This document shows positions 21,729 to 33,617 of a DNA stretch of 64,000 bases, one piece after another. The notes beneath the pieces are model-generated. The model made no database searches. It saw only the letters and a list, made by a program, of their open reading frames with translations, and had not been told where the DNA came from. Every line of letters starts with the position of its first letter. The first letter of the stretch is position 1. Source of the stretch: Begonia masoniana (taxonomy: Eukaryota > Streptophyta > Magnoliopsida > Cucurbitales > Begoniaceae); NCBI GenBank assembly GCA_022432975.1, contig CM039509.1:16898324-16962323 (forward strand), given 5' to 3'. Position numbers and translations under genes: made by a program.

Positions 21729-22751
21729 CCAAGATGACCATGGCACTATGACCGTAAAGTCAATTATGACGGGTTCCTCAACCGTTTCACATTTAATTTT
21801 GGAGGAAGAAAATTAAAATTACTACCGATGACCCCCGAGCAAGTGGCTCAAGATGAGGCCACTCGTAAAGAAGGACGAATTAAGGAAAATCTTTTAATAT
21901 CTAAGCTCGGATTGGTATCGTCAAGGGAACAAGAACCCTCTCATATCAATTGGCATGACAACCCCTTGTACGATGAAGAGATGTCGTATCCCATTAAATG
22001 GTATTCCAATCCCTTATTTGAAGAAGAGATGCCGCACCAATTGGAAAATTTATCCTTGTGGCATCAAGAGAAAAGGAAGTTGAGTGAAGAAAGTATTTTT
22101 GGACTGTGTAGCATGATTATTACTCTATTCCTTCCTTTTCCAAAACTTGAGAAAATACTCCTACCATTCCCTCCACTTAGGAAGAAGTTAGTTTATGGTC
22201 TTGAGCCTAACTATTGCCTTCCTACATCCTTTCTTAGAGCTACACAAACAAGTAGGAGTTTTATTCCCTTTGAAACCACAAACCTTCTATCCTACAATTT
22301 GGTGAATTACCAAAACCACATGTTCCACCATTTGACTACCACAAATTCTAACATAGGACGAGAGTTAAGGTTCAATTAGTAAAAAAATTTTCTTTTGAGG
22401 TCTTAAGAATAATTGGATTATTTCTTTGGCCGGAGGACTTTCGCATTTCCACTTCACTACTTGTCGGATACAACTACTTTGGAAAATTTCATTCCATCAC
22501 CGAGCAATCGCCCTCCAAAGTAGCCATCGAATTCAATTTTACCACCCTTCCTAAAGAAAACATTAATAAGACCATCCTAAACCTTTGCCATTTAGAACAT
22601 CGTTTGGTGAGGTGCTTTCAAACGAAAGAATATGCTTTCTTTGCATTCAAATTCGAGCCTTCAAGGAGTAAACAAGAAATCGTAGAAGACAATTTTGGGG
22701 AGAAGTAAACCAACAAATTTGAGGTCAAATCCTCAAATCACCCGGAGAGGA
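21729..22751 (+). pseudogene. Unknown C-terminal region of NA1 copy 2 (in place of pol)
   Basis: Open from 21828 to 22379 (183 codons), with PEQVAQDEATRKEGRIKENL, WHQEKRKLSEESIFGLCSMI, and LRKKLVYGLEPNYCLPTSFL. After a frame change near 22275, the sequence continues as FLWPEDFRISTSLLVGYNYF, then GKFHSITEQSPSKVAIEFNF, up to the polypurine tract GGAGAGGA. It follows the protease directly, and no RT motif (FDD) or integrase zinc finger is present. The blocks align with NA2 at clearly lower identity, which argues for past protein-level selection. I recognise no family; a structural or Gag-associated role is only a guess. Confidence 0.7.
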
Positions 22752-23932
22752 TGACATGCCTCGGGTTGCATGCAAAAAGAAATCTAACAAATTCCCTTGC
22801 ATTATCTCATATCTCTACTTATTACATGTCCTCTTTTTGTGAGTACAATTACTTGGGAAGAACGCACGTGAAGCGCTTGGAAGGAGTCACCAAGAGGCCT
22901 ATGGGAATTTGTCTTCCCGGCCCGTTTAAATTTGTAATTTTAATTTTTGAACTCATTTGGCATACTCTAGCCTTTATTGTATGGATTATATATTTGCATC
23001 ATGCATTAGATTATGTGGTTAGGATTAGTTGGTGGCATAGGTGTTTGGTAAACCCATGAGCCATAAGAACTACAAGCCCATGAGCAATTAAAGAGGAGAC
23101 TGGGCCATACATCATTAACCTAACCCATGAGAAGATTGGCCTATAAGGAGAAAGCTCATAAGCTTCAGCCCACTTAATTCCTCAAACCTCACATGAAGCA
23201 GCCTAGCCCAAGTGACAAATCATTCAGTCGACTTCAGCCTACTCCTCAACTACACGAAGAAGCCCACCAGAGAAGCGATCTTCAGCAAGCGACCACGGGA
23301 TTCAGAGATCGACGGCAAGCACTCTGCGAGCACACAGATTGCTCACCTGGACTAGCCGACCAACCGAAGCCCTTCTCTGCTCCAAGCAAGCGGCCTTGTC
23401 AGCAGAGAGCTGCACTCCACGAATGCCCAGCAGAAGCCCTCACAACGGCTAGATTCTCCTCAGGGCATTTCCAAATCTAGCCACCCTTGGTATTTAAGCA
23501 TCACTTTTAGTGTTTGTACGCATTCCTTTAATTAATACAAACCTATTTTGCTCTCTTTAAAAATCCAGAAGGATTTCTGGTTGCCGTCAAGGTAAGCCAC
23601 GGTTCTGCCGTGAGGAGTGTGCCTCCATTGATCATTAGTCTTATGACTGCTATGATCTCTTAAATTCCCTCCCTCTCTGTTATCAGTGTTTAAAAGGCTG
23701 AGGATGATAACCGGGCCCAGTAGTTGTTGCCTTTCCACGAGAAGGCATGCACTGAGAAGCATAACATAAGATAGCTTCTCGGTCAGCCAAGGGTTTTCCC
23801 CATTTCATTTCTCCTCCATTACATCCTGTCACTCTTCTTCCCACATTCTGTTTTGAGGCATTTCTACTACATCCTCCACTACAAGTTTCATCCATTTTAT
23901 TATGTTCTATCTTACTCTACCATTATATGTCA
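22752..23932 (+). mobile_element. 3' LTR of NA1 copy 2
   Basis: 1181 bp, TGACATGCC...GTCA, followed by TAAAT (23933-23937), the probable target duplication. TATA-like TATTTAAG is near 23491. The acceptor-like site of copy 1 has decayed here (TTTTTGTGAG). It aligns throughout with 3331-4510. Confidence 0.8.
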
Positions 23933-24424
23933 TAAATTGATGAAGGGAAGGAGGTAGGGAGGAAATTGTGAAGTGCATGAGAAGGGAAGGAGAAAGTGGC
24001 AACTCTCTGGAGTTGAAAAACTCTAGCGAGGTTGCTGATCGATCACCAGAATGGGCGATCAATCGGTTGGCTTGCTGTGGCAACGCTCTGGTTTTTCCAG
24101 AGCGTGTGCCGATCGATCGGCTGAGTGTGATTGCTAGGGGGAGATTGATCAAACGATCAATCGTCTGGCAAAAATTTGCCACAGCCGATCGATCGGCTGT
24201 TTAATTGCGGGCAGAAATGTCCCTTTTGCCCCGCGGCTTGCCTGCTGAATGTCTTACTTGTTTTATGTGCCTATGTCTTGCTTTCTTAAAATGATTTTCA
24301 AAACGGTTTAACGATGCTAGATTTCAATTCAATGCTTTAAAGGTAAAGTTCACAAAAAAAGGGAGAAAATGAAAAATGAAAATTTTTATGGAAATTTCGA
24401 GGTTTAGAATTAAGGGTCGTTACA
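23933..24424 (+). mobile_element. LTR-J remnant, unit II
   Basis: Second copy of 4511-5048, ending GTCGTTACA at 24424. The hairpins are partly decayed (for example CTCTAGCGAGG against CTCCAGAGAGG), and about 45 bases of the CGATCGATCG cluster are missing. Confidence 0.7.
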
Positions 24425-24678
24425 CAGGGTGCTGCCAGCGTTCCAATCTGGCGATCTAGTTTACCAATCGTTCGCACACCATCAACGGTGTAGCAGGTTG
24501 ATCCATGTGTGCCTCCATCCAATACCTGACGCCGCTCCTCGCCAGATTTGACGCACTAGCGCTGCAATCTGTGGCGCAACCTGGTTTAATGTGGATACTT
24601 GCCCGTGCGCGCCTGCTCGATGCCAACTTGCTGCCCGTGTACGCCGGATTAGCAATCCACATCTAATCCGAGCCATTG
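24425..24678 (-). mobile_element. Fragment of the C-element LTR (minus strand), unit II
   Basis: Inner part of the C LTR, ending at CATTG (24674-24678), the target duplication of NA2 copy 2. The LTR continues beyond that insertion at 45072, so its two halves are separated by 20.4 kb of nested elements. Confidence 0.75.
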
Positions 24679-26170
24679 TGACATGCCCCGAGGGCCCAAA
24701 ACCGAATCCCAGTCCAAGGCTCATGATTTACTAAGTATTTCTTCTAATGGAAATTATTTTCTTTATTTGCCGGAAGTTGATTTTGATGGAGACCTCATTG
24801 GGAGCAATTGGAAGGATCTACCACTCGGCCCAAAGGAATTTGTTTTCCCGGGCCTTTTAAATTTGTAATTTTTATTTTTGAACTTAATTGGCATACATTA
24901 GCCTTTATTGTATAAATTAATATATTTGCATCATGCATTAGATTGTGTGGTTAGGGTTAGATGAATGTGATGGATGATGGGTTGAAGAAATTATTCAACA
25001 AATTATTCAAAGAAAAAAACCCTTATTCAATTAGAGCCCAAAGGAAGCCTTAGCCTAAGGAAGAGCCCACATTTAAAGGTAAGAAAATGCAGGTACAAAT
25101 GAGGGTGGAAGCATGACTAAATGACGTGGCAAAACCTCAACCCTTGATGAAGGATGGCACGAGCACAAGCTGGACCGTCGGATCTGGCGCGCATCAGCTA
25201 CATTAGGCCCGCGCGGGATGAAGAAGCGTCATCAGATGGCGCACACGCTGGCGCATCTCCATCGCTCATCAGGCGCGCCACAGATCGCACCCATGGAATA
25301 GTTGATCATTACCCGTGCCCAGTGATGCCAGCCATCTGATCAGGCGCCAAGTATCTAGCCGAGCGAGCTCCTCTTAGCCGCTGATTACAACCGCACGTCT
25401 ACTCTCGGCCCTTGGATTGGCGGGCACGAATTGCTGCATTTTTGGCCGCCGATTGCACATCATCAATGGCTCACATTTCTTCCTACCATTTTTGCAAAAC
25501 CCTCACCACCTTAGGTTGCCTATAAATGCATAGCATTGGTGCATGTATTACAACTTTTGCTCATTTATGAAATTTCTATTTCCTTAACTCCGTGTTAGAA
25601 GAACCTTCGGGTGTTTCCTCGATTTCTATCGAGTGGAGTAGTCCTTCATGACTATCCTAGGTCAAAGGTTGCTAGGCTAGCTCTTATTTTCCCTCATCTT
25701 ACTCTCTTGAGAGTAAGGGCTTCGAGGAAGAAAACCTAGGCCTACGGTGGATATTTTCCCTTAGGAAAACGTACACCCGAGAGCTCAAACGTAAGATAGC
25801 TCCTCGGGTCAGCCAAAGGTATTTCCATTTCCATCACATTTCCACACACACCTCACCTTTAAATTCGACCCTCACCATTCACACGCTCCACTTTACTTTA
25901 TTGCAATTTTCTTTATCTGTTAGTATTTCTTCTTCTCGACCATATTCTTTCTTCTCTTCATCTCTTTCTTTGTTTTTCTTCTTTGTTTCATGCCCTCATA
26001 ATGCACACATTAATTGGCCATCGTCACACACCATCACCTCCTTTTTCTTGCTTCATTTTCATCACCACCTTCTATCTATTAATATCAGTTTTTGCTTAAT
26101 CACTTAACACCCTGGCACTTGAATATTTTGTTGGTATTACACGGCCCATTTCCTAAGGGCCACCATGTCA
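24679..26170 (+). mobile_element. 5' LTR of NA2 copy 2
   Basis: 1492 bp, TGACATGCCCCGAG...ATGTCA. TATAAATG at 25521-25528. The acceptor-like motif near 24769 has decayed (TTTGCCGG). The degenerate primer site TAGTATTAAAGC follows at 26173-26184. Confidence 0.85.
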
Positions 26171-26184
26171 ACTAGTATTAAAGC

Positions 26185-27230
26185 ATAGGGAGCTTCCCTA
26201 ATGCGTTTTGGTTGCCTTTGGCGTTAGCCAAAAGATTGGCACAAAACCGAGTAAGCCATTTTTTGTTTCTAGCATAATATTTGGATCTATTTTGTGATTA
26301 TCTTAGTGCTATGAATATCTTAATATTTTTTGCCATTATTCTTATCATTTAATAGCTTAATATCTTGTGGAAAAATGTGGTATGCATTGTGGCAAAAATT
26401 GGCCAAGGTAAGATAAATTTCCTCTCGGTTTTATGCTTGTTTACTTCTCGGATTTATACCTATTATTGCTTCGGTTTTGCTTGTTCAATTCTCAGATTTT
26501 CTTCATCTAAATGATCTATGTTTTGAACCATGATTGACATCTAAATATTCGCAAGTAACTTGATATAAACTCTGATTATATTGATGCATGAAATCAGTTC
26601 TAAAACATTGATCTATAAAATTTGATTATATGCTTGATTTCTTTTCAGATTCTAACCATTTTAAGCTTCGGTTTTCATATTAGGTTGCTAGTTCTTTTCA
26701 CTTAAATTTAACTCATGAATCATCTATTATATGCTAGTATTTGATCACACTAAAATGGATTTCAAATTTGTGACAAATTATTGGTTAAAATTGGCTATAT
26801 TGGTGTCAATGCACTTATGAAAATTCTGCTATATTTAACTTGAAATTACAGCATGTTAACTTTGATAAAACTTGTGTTCTAATTTTAATACTTGCTATTT
26901 TTGAAGTTATTTAGTTGGTATCAATATAATTTTGAGTGATTTTAGTTTAAAGTTGATAACTTGGTTGAAATTTGATTAGAAATGTGGTAATTGCACGTTA
27001 TTGAAAATTTCATTTCTAAATTAGTTTTACTAAGTGTTATTGAAACTTCTAGGTTGTTTTATTGATTTCAAATTTTAAATATGAGCATGATCTTTTTGTC
27101 TTAGCTAAGAATTTACCTTTAGTGCCTAAAATTATCTATAGCATTAAACAAGATAATCGCCTCACTAACTTTGTATGAAAATACTTAGTCAAGAAATTAA
27201 ATTTGAATTTTAAATTAAAATACTTAGACA
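26185..27230 (+). other. Leader of NA2 copy 2
   Basis: AT-rich leader collinear with 6835-7880; no coding signal seen. Confidence 0.75.
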
Positions 27231-28341
27231 TGACTAATAGAAGTGGATTCACACGTGACACATCGCACCAAGAACCAAATCGGGTTAGGGACACTCCCCC
27301 TCCCGAACCTACACGTCACGAGGGTGAGACTAGCATGCAAGGTGGCATGCAAGGTCAAATCAACGAGCTTGGTTAACACCCTTGCACAACAAATTAAGGA
27401 TGTTTCCCTTGAGATAGCCCAATTTAAAGAACACACGAGCAACCATCCCTGACGAGAATCCAACGAACGAGATCCTTCCCGAGAGACAACCTCTTGGATT
27501 ATACCCGAACATTCTAGACGTCGAACCCCTTTACAACAAAGCTGTAGAGGAAGAAGATTGGGTTGAGGCCCAAAGAAGGAGGTCTCGTTATTATGATACA
27601 GAGGATGAAGAATGGGCGGGAGATGATGAAGAGCAATACCGTCCTAATTGTCAAAAGGATAACGATGACCTCCGTAATGTTAAGATTACAATTCTCCCTT
27701 TCAATGGAACGTGTGATGGGCACTCATTTTTAGATTTGGTTGATAAGGTCGAGAGAGTTTTTGAGTGCCACGACTATTCCAAAAGAGTTAAAATAAAAAT
27801 CGCCTCTCTTGAACTTACAGCCCACGCTGCACTATGGTGGTCCAACCTCAAAGGCCAAAGAATGAGAATTCTAGGTTACCCCGTCTCCACTTGGACTTCC
27901 ATGAAAGATTTAATGCACAAGAGGTTCGTTCCCCGACACTATAAGCATGAACTCTTCCATCAACTCCATAACCTTAAGCAAAATAGCCTCACGGTAGATG
28001 AATACCTTACCAAATTTGAAACTCTTAATATGCGACGTGTTATTGACAAACCTAAAGAAAAAATCATGGCTAGGTTTATAAAAGGATTGAACCGCGATAT
28101 AGGCGATGCTGTAGAAATGTAACAATTAGAGGCGATGGACTTAGTTGTGCAATTAGCCCTCACGGTGGAGATGCAATTGAAGAGGAAGCGTAAGACCGAC
28201 CTTCCCAAGAAATTCCGACCAAGAAATTTCAATTCCAACAAATCTACCTCAAAGCAAGAAGACAAGAGACTATTCAATCGTAATTGGCCACCTAAAGGAT
28301 CAAACACTGCTCACAATCCCGCACCCGCAAACAAAACCTAA
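27231..28341 (+). pseudogene. gag: gag of NA2 copy 2
   Basis: ATG at 27231 gives the family N-terminus (MTNRSGFTRDTSHQEPNRVR), then frame changes near 27375 and later. The capsid region is readable from 27736 to 28341 in one frame: ALWWSNLKGQRMRILGYPVS, LMHKRFVPRHYKHELFHQLH, then the VDEYL block. Stops lie at 28120-28122 (CAA to TAA) and 28339-28341, the latter shared with copies 7881 and 303. The basic tail LKRKRKTDLPKKF is intact. Same capsid function as the other copies; disabled. Confidence 0.82.
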
Positions 28342-28956
28342 GAAAACCAACCAAAAGGACCAAGAGCATGTGACGTCCAATGTTTTAAATGCCTAGTAAA
28401 AGGACATTATGCTAATGAATGCACTAACCGCTGTGTGATGGTCATTAAGGAATCAACTGGTGAATGGGAGAGTGAGGAAGACGAAAGACAATATAATAAG
28501 GTTGAAAAAGAAGTAGTATAAGAGAGTGACGAAGAAACTGATGAATGCACGACTCAAGAAGGACCCCTACTACTTGTTATAAGACGAGCTTTAATATCCA
28601 AGAACATGGACAAAGACTGTCAACGCGAAAATCTTTTCGAAAGTCATTGTGCAGTAAAGGATAATGTTTGTTCATTATTTATTGATGGAGGAAGTTGCCT
28701 CAATGCGGCCTCCCAAGACATGGTCAACAAGTTGGAATTGGAAATAACTAACCACCCTACTCCCTACAAGCTTAAATGGTTGGATGATAGTATTGACTAC
28801 GTGATAACTAAGCAAGTAACCATAGAATTCACCATAGGAAAATATAAAGATTCGGTTGTTTGCGACGTTGTTCCAATGAGTGTCAGCCATATCCTATTAG
28901 GACGACCATGGCATTATGACTGTAGAGTTCAATATGACAGATTCCTCAACCGTTAC
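28342..28956 (+). pseudogene. zinc knuckle and protease of NA2 copy 2
   Basis: Continues the gag frame. The knuckle CFKCLVKGHYANEC (near 28381-28422) keeps all four metal ligands, with valine for the usual glycine. A TAA near 28519 cuts the acidic linker. The protease is open from about 28522, with the DGG triad (FIDGGSCLNAASQDMV), YKLKWLDDS and HILLGRPWHYDC. It is interrupted by solo LTR-F after AACCGTTAC at 28956 and resumes at 31755. Confidence 0.82.
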
Positions 28957-29189
28957 TGTAACACACGGGATTTTTTTTAAGGGAAAAATTGGAGAGAAAA
29001 TAAAAGAATAATAAAATAGGTTGTTTTAACTAATTTAAAAAGAAAAGTGAATGATTTCTTAATTTAGGTTCGGGTATTCCCGGTGGAGAACTTAAGCCGG
29101 GTACGGGGTGAGCGCAAATTTATGAAAATTTATAAATTTAGAACGAGATTTAACGGAATTTTTGGAAGGGTAGAATGGTAATGTGAGTT

Positions 29190-29242
29190 TTATTAATGTT
29201 ATTATTATTATTTTTATTATTATTATTATTATTATTATTTAA
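29190..29242 (+). repeat. (ATT)n microsatellite in LTR-F
   Basis: ATT/TTA trinucleotide run with one TTTTT interruption. Confidence 0.9.
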
Positions 29243-30384
29243 TAAAAATATAAACAACAAAATGGCCAAAGACATTCTGTCGTCGAGGACCTGAGAACAG
29301 AGCAGGGGAAAGGGAGGGAGAGAAGGGCGTCGATCGCCAACCAAAACCACCGTGGTTTCCGACGTTCTCCGGATAGACAACGGCTGCGAACCTAGGGCTA
29401 GCATCTCCGGCTGACTCCGCGCACGAACCGACTCGGTAAGTTGGTTTTGCCCTGTTTTGGTTATGTTCGAGGCCGTGGATCGCCGAGCTGCTAGAGCTCC
29501 GATCGCCGGCCATTTTTGGCTGTTCTCGGTGTCGTCTTGCCGAGCTTAATGCCGGCAAAGTTTGCCGAGCATCAGGAAGCTCGGATTTGGGCAAAATATG
29601 AGAACCCAGTTCTCTGAGCTTCGGGTTTCCTGTGTGAAACCTTGATTTTTTGTTATAATATGTTAATTGGATGTTAGGGTGATCGATTGGTGAGAAAATG
29701 GATGAAAATTGATGGAAAACCGATAGTGATGAAATTTCTGGTTTAGGGCAGATTGGGGTTTTGCTATATTTGACGTAGCTACGGTGGTTTGTTTTAAAAT
29801 TCCTTTTGGCAAGTTAAAATAGGTTATTAGAGGAGTACATGGCCGCTGGAATCGTTCGATTTTGATAACCGACGTAAAAGTTACGCCCGTTTGAAGTTCG
29901 TGTCAGTTTTTACCAAACCCAAATTAGTGTCCCGTTTAGTTAGGTTTTAGTTGGATTAGGCTAGAAATGGTAGTTTGAGAGTAATTGGTGAGTGCAGCCT
30001 TGATTTTAATGAAGTTTGAATATTTATCGTAGGTCGAGCCGTAGGTGGACATGTAACTAGTATCCTCAGCGAGCTAGGATGCCAGGTAAGTAATGGATTG
30101 TGTGCTTTGTCGCCTTCAGGCCTACACCACGGAACGGTAGGATTTATTGTTTGATAGTTGTGTTGTTGTTTGGTGTTTGAGTATTGTGTGGAACGGTAAG
30201 ATTTATTATTTGATAAGTGTGTTGTTATTCGGTGTTTGAGTGTTGTGTGATGAAATTCTTGGTTGTTGTTTGGTGATTGAATATGGTGTGATTTGCATGC
30301 GTAATGTGTAAGCTACAAAAAATAAGTTTTTGGGGCATGATGTGAACGATGAGCGTGAGGTGAATGGTGAGCATGGAACGTGTA

Positions 30385-30965
30385 ACAAGTAGCACTAGAG
30401 GGTTGAATGCCCCGTCATTAAAGTGCAAGTAGCACTAGAGGATTTAACGCCTCATCGTTAAAGTGCGAGTAGCACTAGAGAGTTAAATGCCTCGTCGATA
30501 AAGTGCAGAATGCACTAAAGGATTTAACGTCTCGTCGTTAATATGCTAGAGTATGCACTAGAGAGTAAAATGCCTCGTCGTTAAAGTGCAGGATGCACTA
30601 GAGGATTTAACGTCTCGTCGTTAATGTGCTAGAGTATGCACTAGAGAGTTAAATGCCTCGTCGTTAAAGTGCATGATGCACTAGAGGATTTAACGTCTCG
30701 TCGTTAATGTGCTACAGTATGCACTAGAGAGTTAAATGCCTCGTCATTAAAGTGCAGGATGCACTAGAGGATTTAACGTCTCGTTGTTAATGTGCTAGAG
30801 TATGCACTAGAGAGTTAAATGCCTCGTCGTTAAAGTGCAGGATGCACTAGAGGATTTAATGACTCGTCGTTAACGTGCTAGAGCATGCCCTAGGGAGTTG
30901 AATGCCTCATCGTTAAAGTGCGAGTAGCACTAGGGGGTTTAACGTCTCGTCGTTAACGTGCATGA
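30385..30965 (+). repeat. 83-bp minisatellite in LTR-F
   Basis: About seven units of 83 bp. Each consists of two related halves of 40 and 43 bp that start GCACTAGAG and contain CTCGTCGTTAA; edge units are diverged. One pair of halves is also found at 48788-48866 in LTR-D. It lies about halfway along the LTR, well downstream of its start. Confidence 0.88.
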
Positions 30966-31754
30966 GTGAATAAGAAAATATTAGAGTGAGTAGCATTGTC
31001 ATGTGTTAGGAGGCGGTGTGCGCATTGTGTTTGTTTACATTCATGTTATTCATTACTTGCTAAGCGTAAGCTTACGTGTGTGTGTGTGTTCTGTGGTGTA
31101 GGTAATGCCGCGGTTACAGGTAGGCTAGGTGAGGGAGCCAGTTTTAGGCGGCAGTTGGTGGCACATGGGGCACGCCGGTGCGGGCTATTGTCAGGGCGCC
31201 TCGACCATGGTCTTCGGGGATGTGGGGCTTTGTATTTTGGTAGTTTATTGCAAATGTCTGTTTGTAGAAATGTTGGGAATATGTATCTCTTTTTAGTTGA
31301 TGTTTTTAACAGTTATGGTATAGCTATTTGTATCTGTTGGATATAGTCATAGTTAAGGGTGATGTGTCGCCCTATACTGTGGACTTTCTTCATTTAGAGA
31401 TGTTAATATTATAGTTTCCCTCTTTACTGCTATTTGGAGATTTCGTATGCTGGTTAGTTAAATAAAAATATTCTGGATCTGGTTGGGATTGATTTATTGC
31501 TGGTGCCTAGAATTTTGGAGGCACCATTTTCAGGTGTTACTTTGTCGAAATTTTCGGGAAGGACGCCGTGGTGCATAAAGGTTAGGATTAAGGGAAATTA
31601 GTGAGTCTAGGCAGCTAGGTATGACATAAGAGAGAATCGAGAGACTTAGTTTTAAATTTTGCTATGTCAATTTTAGTTAAATTAAGTTTTAGCGTTGGAT
31701 TGGTTAGCATAGTAGCGCACCGAGCCAAGGTGGGTTCGGGGGCATTACAGTTAC

Positions 31755-32617
31755 ACTTTTAACTTTTGAGGAAGGAAAATTAATTTGCTACCAATGACGC
31801 CCAAGTAAGTGGCTCGTGATGAGGCCACCGGTAAAGAAGGGAAAATTAAGGAAAATGTTTTGTTATCAAAATGCGGGTTACTAGAACAAGAGCCCTCTCT
31901 CATCAAGTGGTATACATATCCCTTATATGACGAAGAGATGCCGTACCAATTGGAAGACGCAACATTATGGCATCAAGAGGAAATGGAGATAAGTGAGGAA
32001 AGTATTTTTGGACTCGGAAGTATGATTATTGCTCCATTCCTTTCCTCCCCGAATCTTGAGAAAATTCCTTCACAATCTAATCTAATTAGGAAGAAGTTAG
32101 CCTATGGCTTTTAGCCTACCTATTACCTTTCTACTTTCTTTCTTAGAGCCATACAAACAAATAAGAATTTTTCTCCCGTTGTGATCAACAAACGCCCTAT
32201 CTTACAATTGGGGGAATTTCCAAAATGATTGATCCCACCATGTAAGTATTATGAATTTTATCATCGAACGAGGGAGAAGCTTCGACTAGATGGTAAATTT
32301 GAATTCATGGTCTTAAGGAAGAACGAATTATTTCTTTGGTCGGAGGAATATGGCATTCCCACATCACTACATGTCGGATTCAACTACTTTGGAAACTTCC
32401 ATTCCATCACTGAGCAATCGCCCTCCAAAGTAGTTATCGAATTCAATTATACCATCCTTACCAAAGAAAATTTTAGTGAGATCACCCGATTTCTAATGAC
32501 ACCCTTAACATCCACTCGTAGTGCCCAAGTTTTGGCCCTTTTTCTTGGAATTAAGACTTTTGAAGAGGAGGTTGAATCAATGGATTTGAGGTCAAATCCT
32601 CAGCCACCTGGAGGGGA
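31755..32617 (+). pseudogene. Unknown C-terminal region of NA2 copy 2 (in place of pol)
   Basis: Best copy of the NA2 version. Blocks: KWYTYPLYDEEMPYQLEDAT, EISEESIFGLGSMIIAPFLS, and RKKLAYGF (31809-32114). Then, in a second frame from 32229, it is open without a break through LFLWSEEYGIPTSLHVGFNY, FGNFHSITEQSPSKVVIEFN, and YTILTKENFSEITRFLMTPL. That frame continues over the polypurine tract GGAGGGGA (32610-32617) into the 3' LTR, ending at 32804. A stop near 32113 separates the blocks. There is no RT, RNase H or integrase motif. I do not recognise the domain. Conservation with NA1 (for example FHSITEQSPSKV identical in all readable copies) supports a real protein. Confidence 0.72.
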
Positions 32618-33047
32618 TGACATGCCCCGAGGGCCCAAAACCGAATCCCAGTCCAAGGCCCATGATTTACTAAGTATTTCTTCTAATGGAAATTATTTTC
32701 TTTATTTGCAGGAAGTTGATTTTGATGGAGAACTCACTAGGAGCACTTGGAAGGATCTACCACTTGGCCCATGGGAATTTGTTTTCCTGACCCTTTTAAA
32801 TTAGTAATTTTTATATTTGAACTTAATTGGCATACATTAGCCTTTATTTTATGGATTATTATACTTGCATCATGTATTAGATTTTGTGGTTAGGGTTGAA
32901 TGAATGTGGTGGATGATGGATTGAAGAAATTATTCAACAAATTATTCAAAGAAAAAAACCTTCAACAAATGGAGCCCAAAGGAAGCCTTAGCCCAAGGAA
33001 GCATGGCTCAATGACGTGGCAAAACCTCAACCCTTGATGAAGGATGG
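32618..33047 (+). mobile_element. 3' LTR of NA2 copy 2, left part
   Basis: TGACATGCCCCGAG... up to GATGG (33043-33047), the target duplication of the inserted CRL element. The internal reading frame extends 187 bases into it. The acceptor-like TTTGCAG/G is at 32705-32712, about 90 bases inside the LTR. Confidence 0.85.
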
Positions 33048-33603
33048 TGATGTGCCTCGTAGGCCCATTACACGATCCAAGACCCGAGTCCACAATTTGA
33101 CTCACACACTTGTCTTTTTTGCAGGTCATAGTTCGTGTGAAGACTTGGAGGACACCGTGGACGACTTGAAGGGGGAGATTAAAGCTTGATACGTTGACCA
33201 ACCAAAGCATCTCCTCATGTTGAAAGACTAAAGAGGAACCTTAATGCTCACATGGGAATTTGTCTTCCCGAGCTTTAATATTTGTTCCTTTTTTTGAAAT
33301 TTCGAACTTATTGGCAAACGTTGGCCTTCTTGTTTAAACTTTATTAGATGCATATTAAGATTACATGGATGTTAGGATTAGATGAATGATAGGATTAGTT
33401 GGTGGCTTGGTTTGGCCCATTGAAGTTGAAGACATAGCTCAAGCCCACATGATGACCCATCATTCCCGTTACAAGCCCAAGCCCAAGCCCAAGCCCACCA
33501 TTAGGTCTATATATATTCATGGCATTGTTGTCGGTTTTGTGTCACCCAAGAAATAACAATCTTCTTCGATTTATTTAGTCCTATTGCAGGTCGGAGCTCA
33601 ACA
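33048..33603 (+). mobile_element. 5' LTR of CRL copy 2 (internally deleted)
   Basis: 556 bp against 988 bp for the 3' LTR: about 430 bases are missing at 33529, just after the TATATATAT region and CATGGCATTG. TTTTTTGCAG/G near 33115-33125. Ends GCTCAACA. Confidence 0.82.
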
Positions 33604-33605
33604 GG

Positions 33606-33617
33606 TGGTATCAGAGC
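33606..33617 (+). other. Primer binding site of CRL copy 2
   Basis: TGGTATCAGAGC, complementary to the initiator-Met tRNA 3' end, two bases after the LTR. Confidence 0.85.

Larger units (their letters stand above)
19123..23932 (+). mobile_element. NA1 copy 2: non-autonomous Ty3/Gypsy element, 5' LTR replaced
   Basis: Leader 19123-20091, gag, zinc knuckle, protease, unknown C-terminal region, polypurine tract 22744-22751 and 3' LTR 22752-23932. The 5' LTR of its own type is absent; in front stands a CRL LTR and leader. It aligns along its length with NA1 copy 1 (from base 1), at roughly nine bases in ten identical by eye, and lacks the Cassandra insertion. Confidence 0.85.
28957..31749 (+). 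mobile_element. Solo LTR-F, 2793 bp
   Basis: Starts TGTAACACACGG and ends GGCATTACA, flanked by GTTAC (28952-28956 and 31750-31754). Empty site in NA2 copy 1 near 9602. Related to LTR-D (47416): they share blocks around 29440-29520, 30085-30130 and the GCACTAGAG array. Short open frames inside show no family similarity. Confidence 0.92.

Noticed and set aside
29150..29594. Minus-strand frames in LTR-F (and 47658-48030 in LTR-D) that could look like small genes
   Set aside because: They lie in GC-richer LTR sequence, share no frame conservation between F and D, and one encodes only an asparagine run from the ATT microsatellite.
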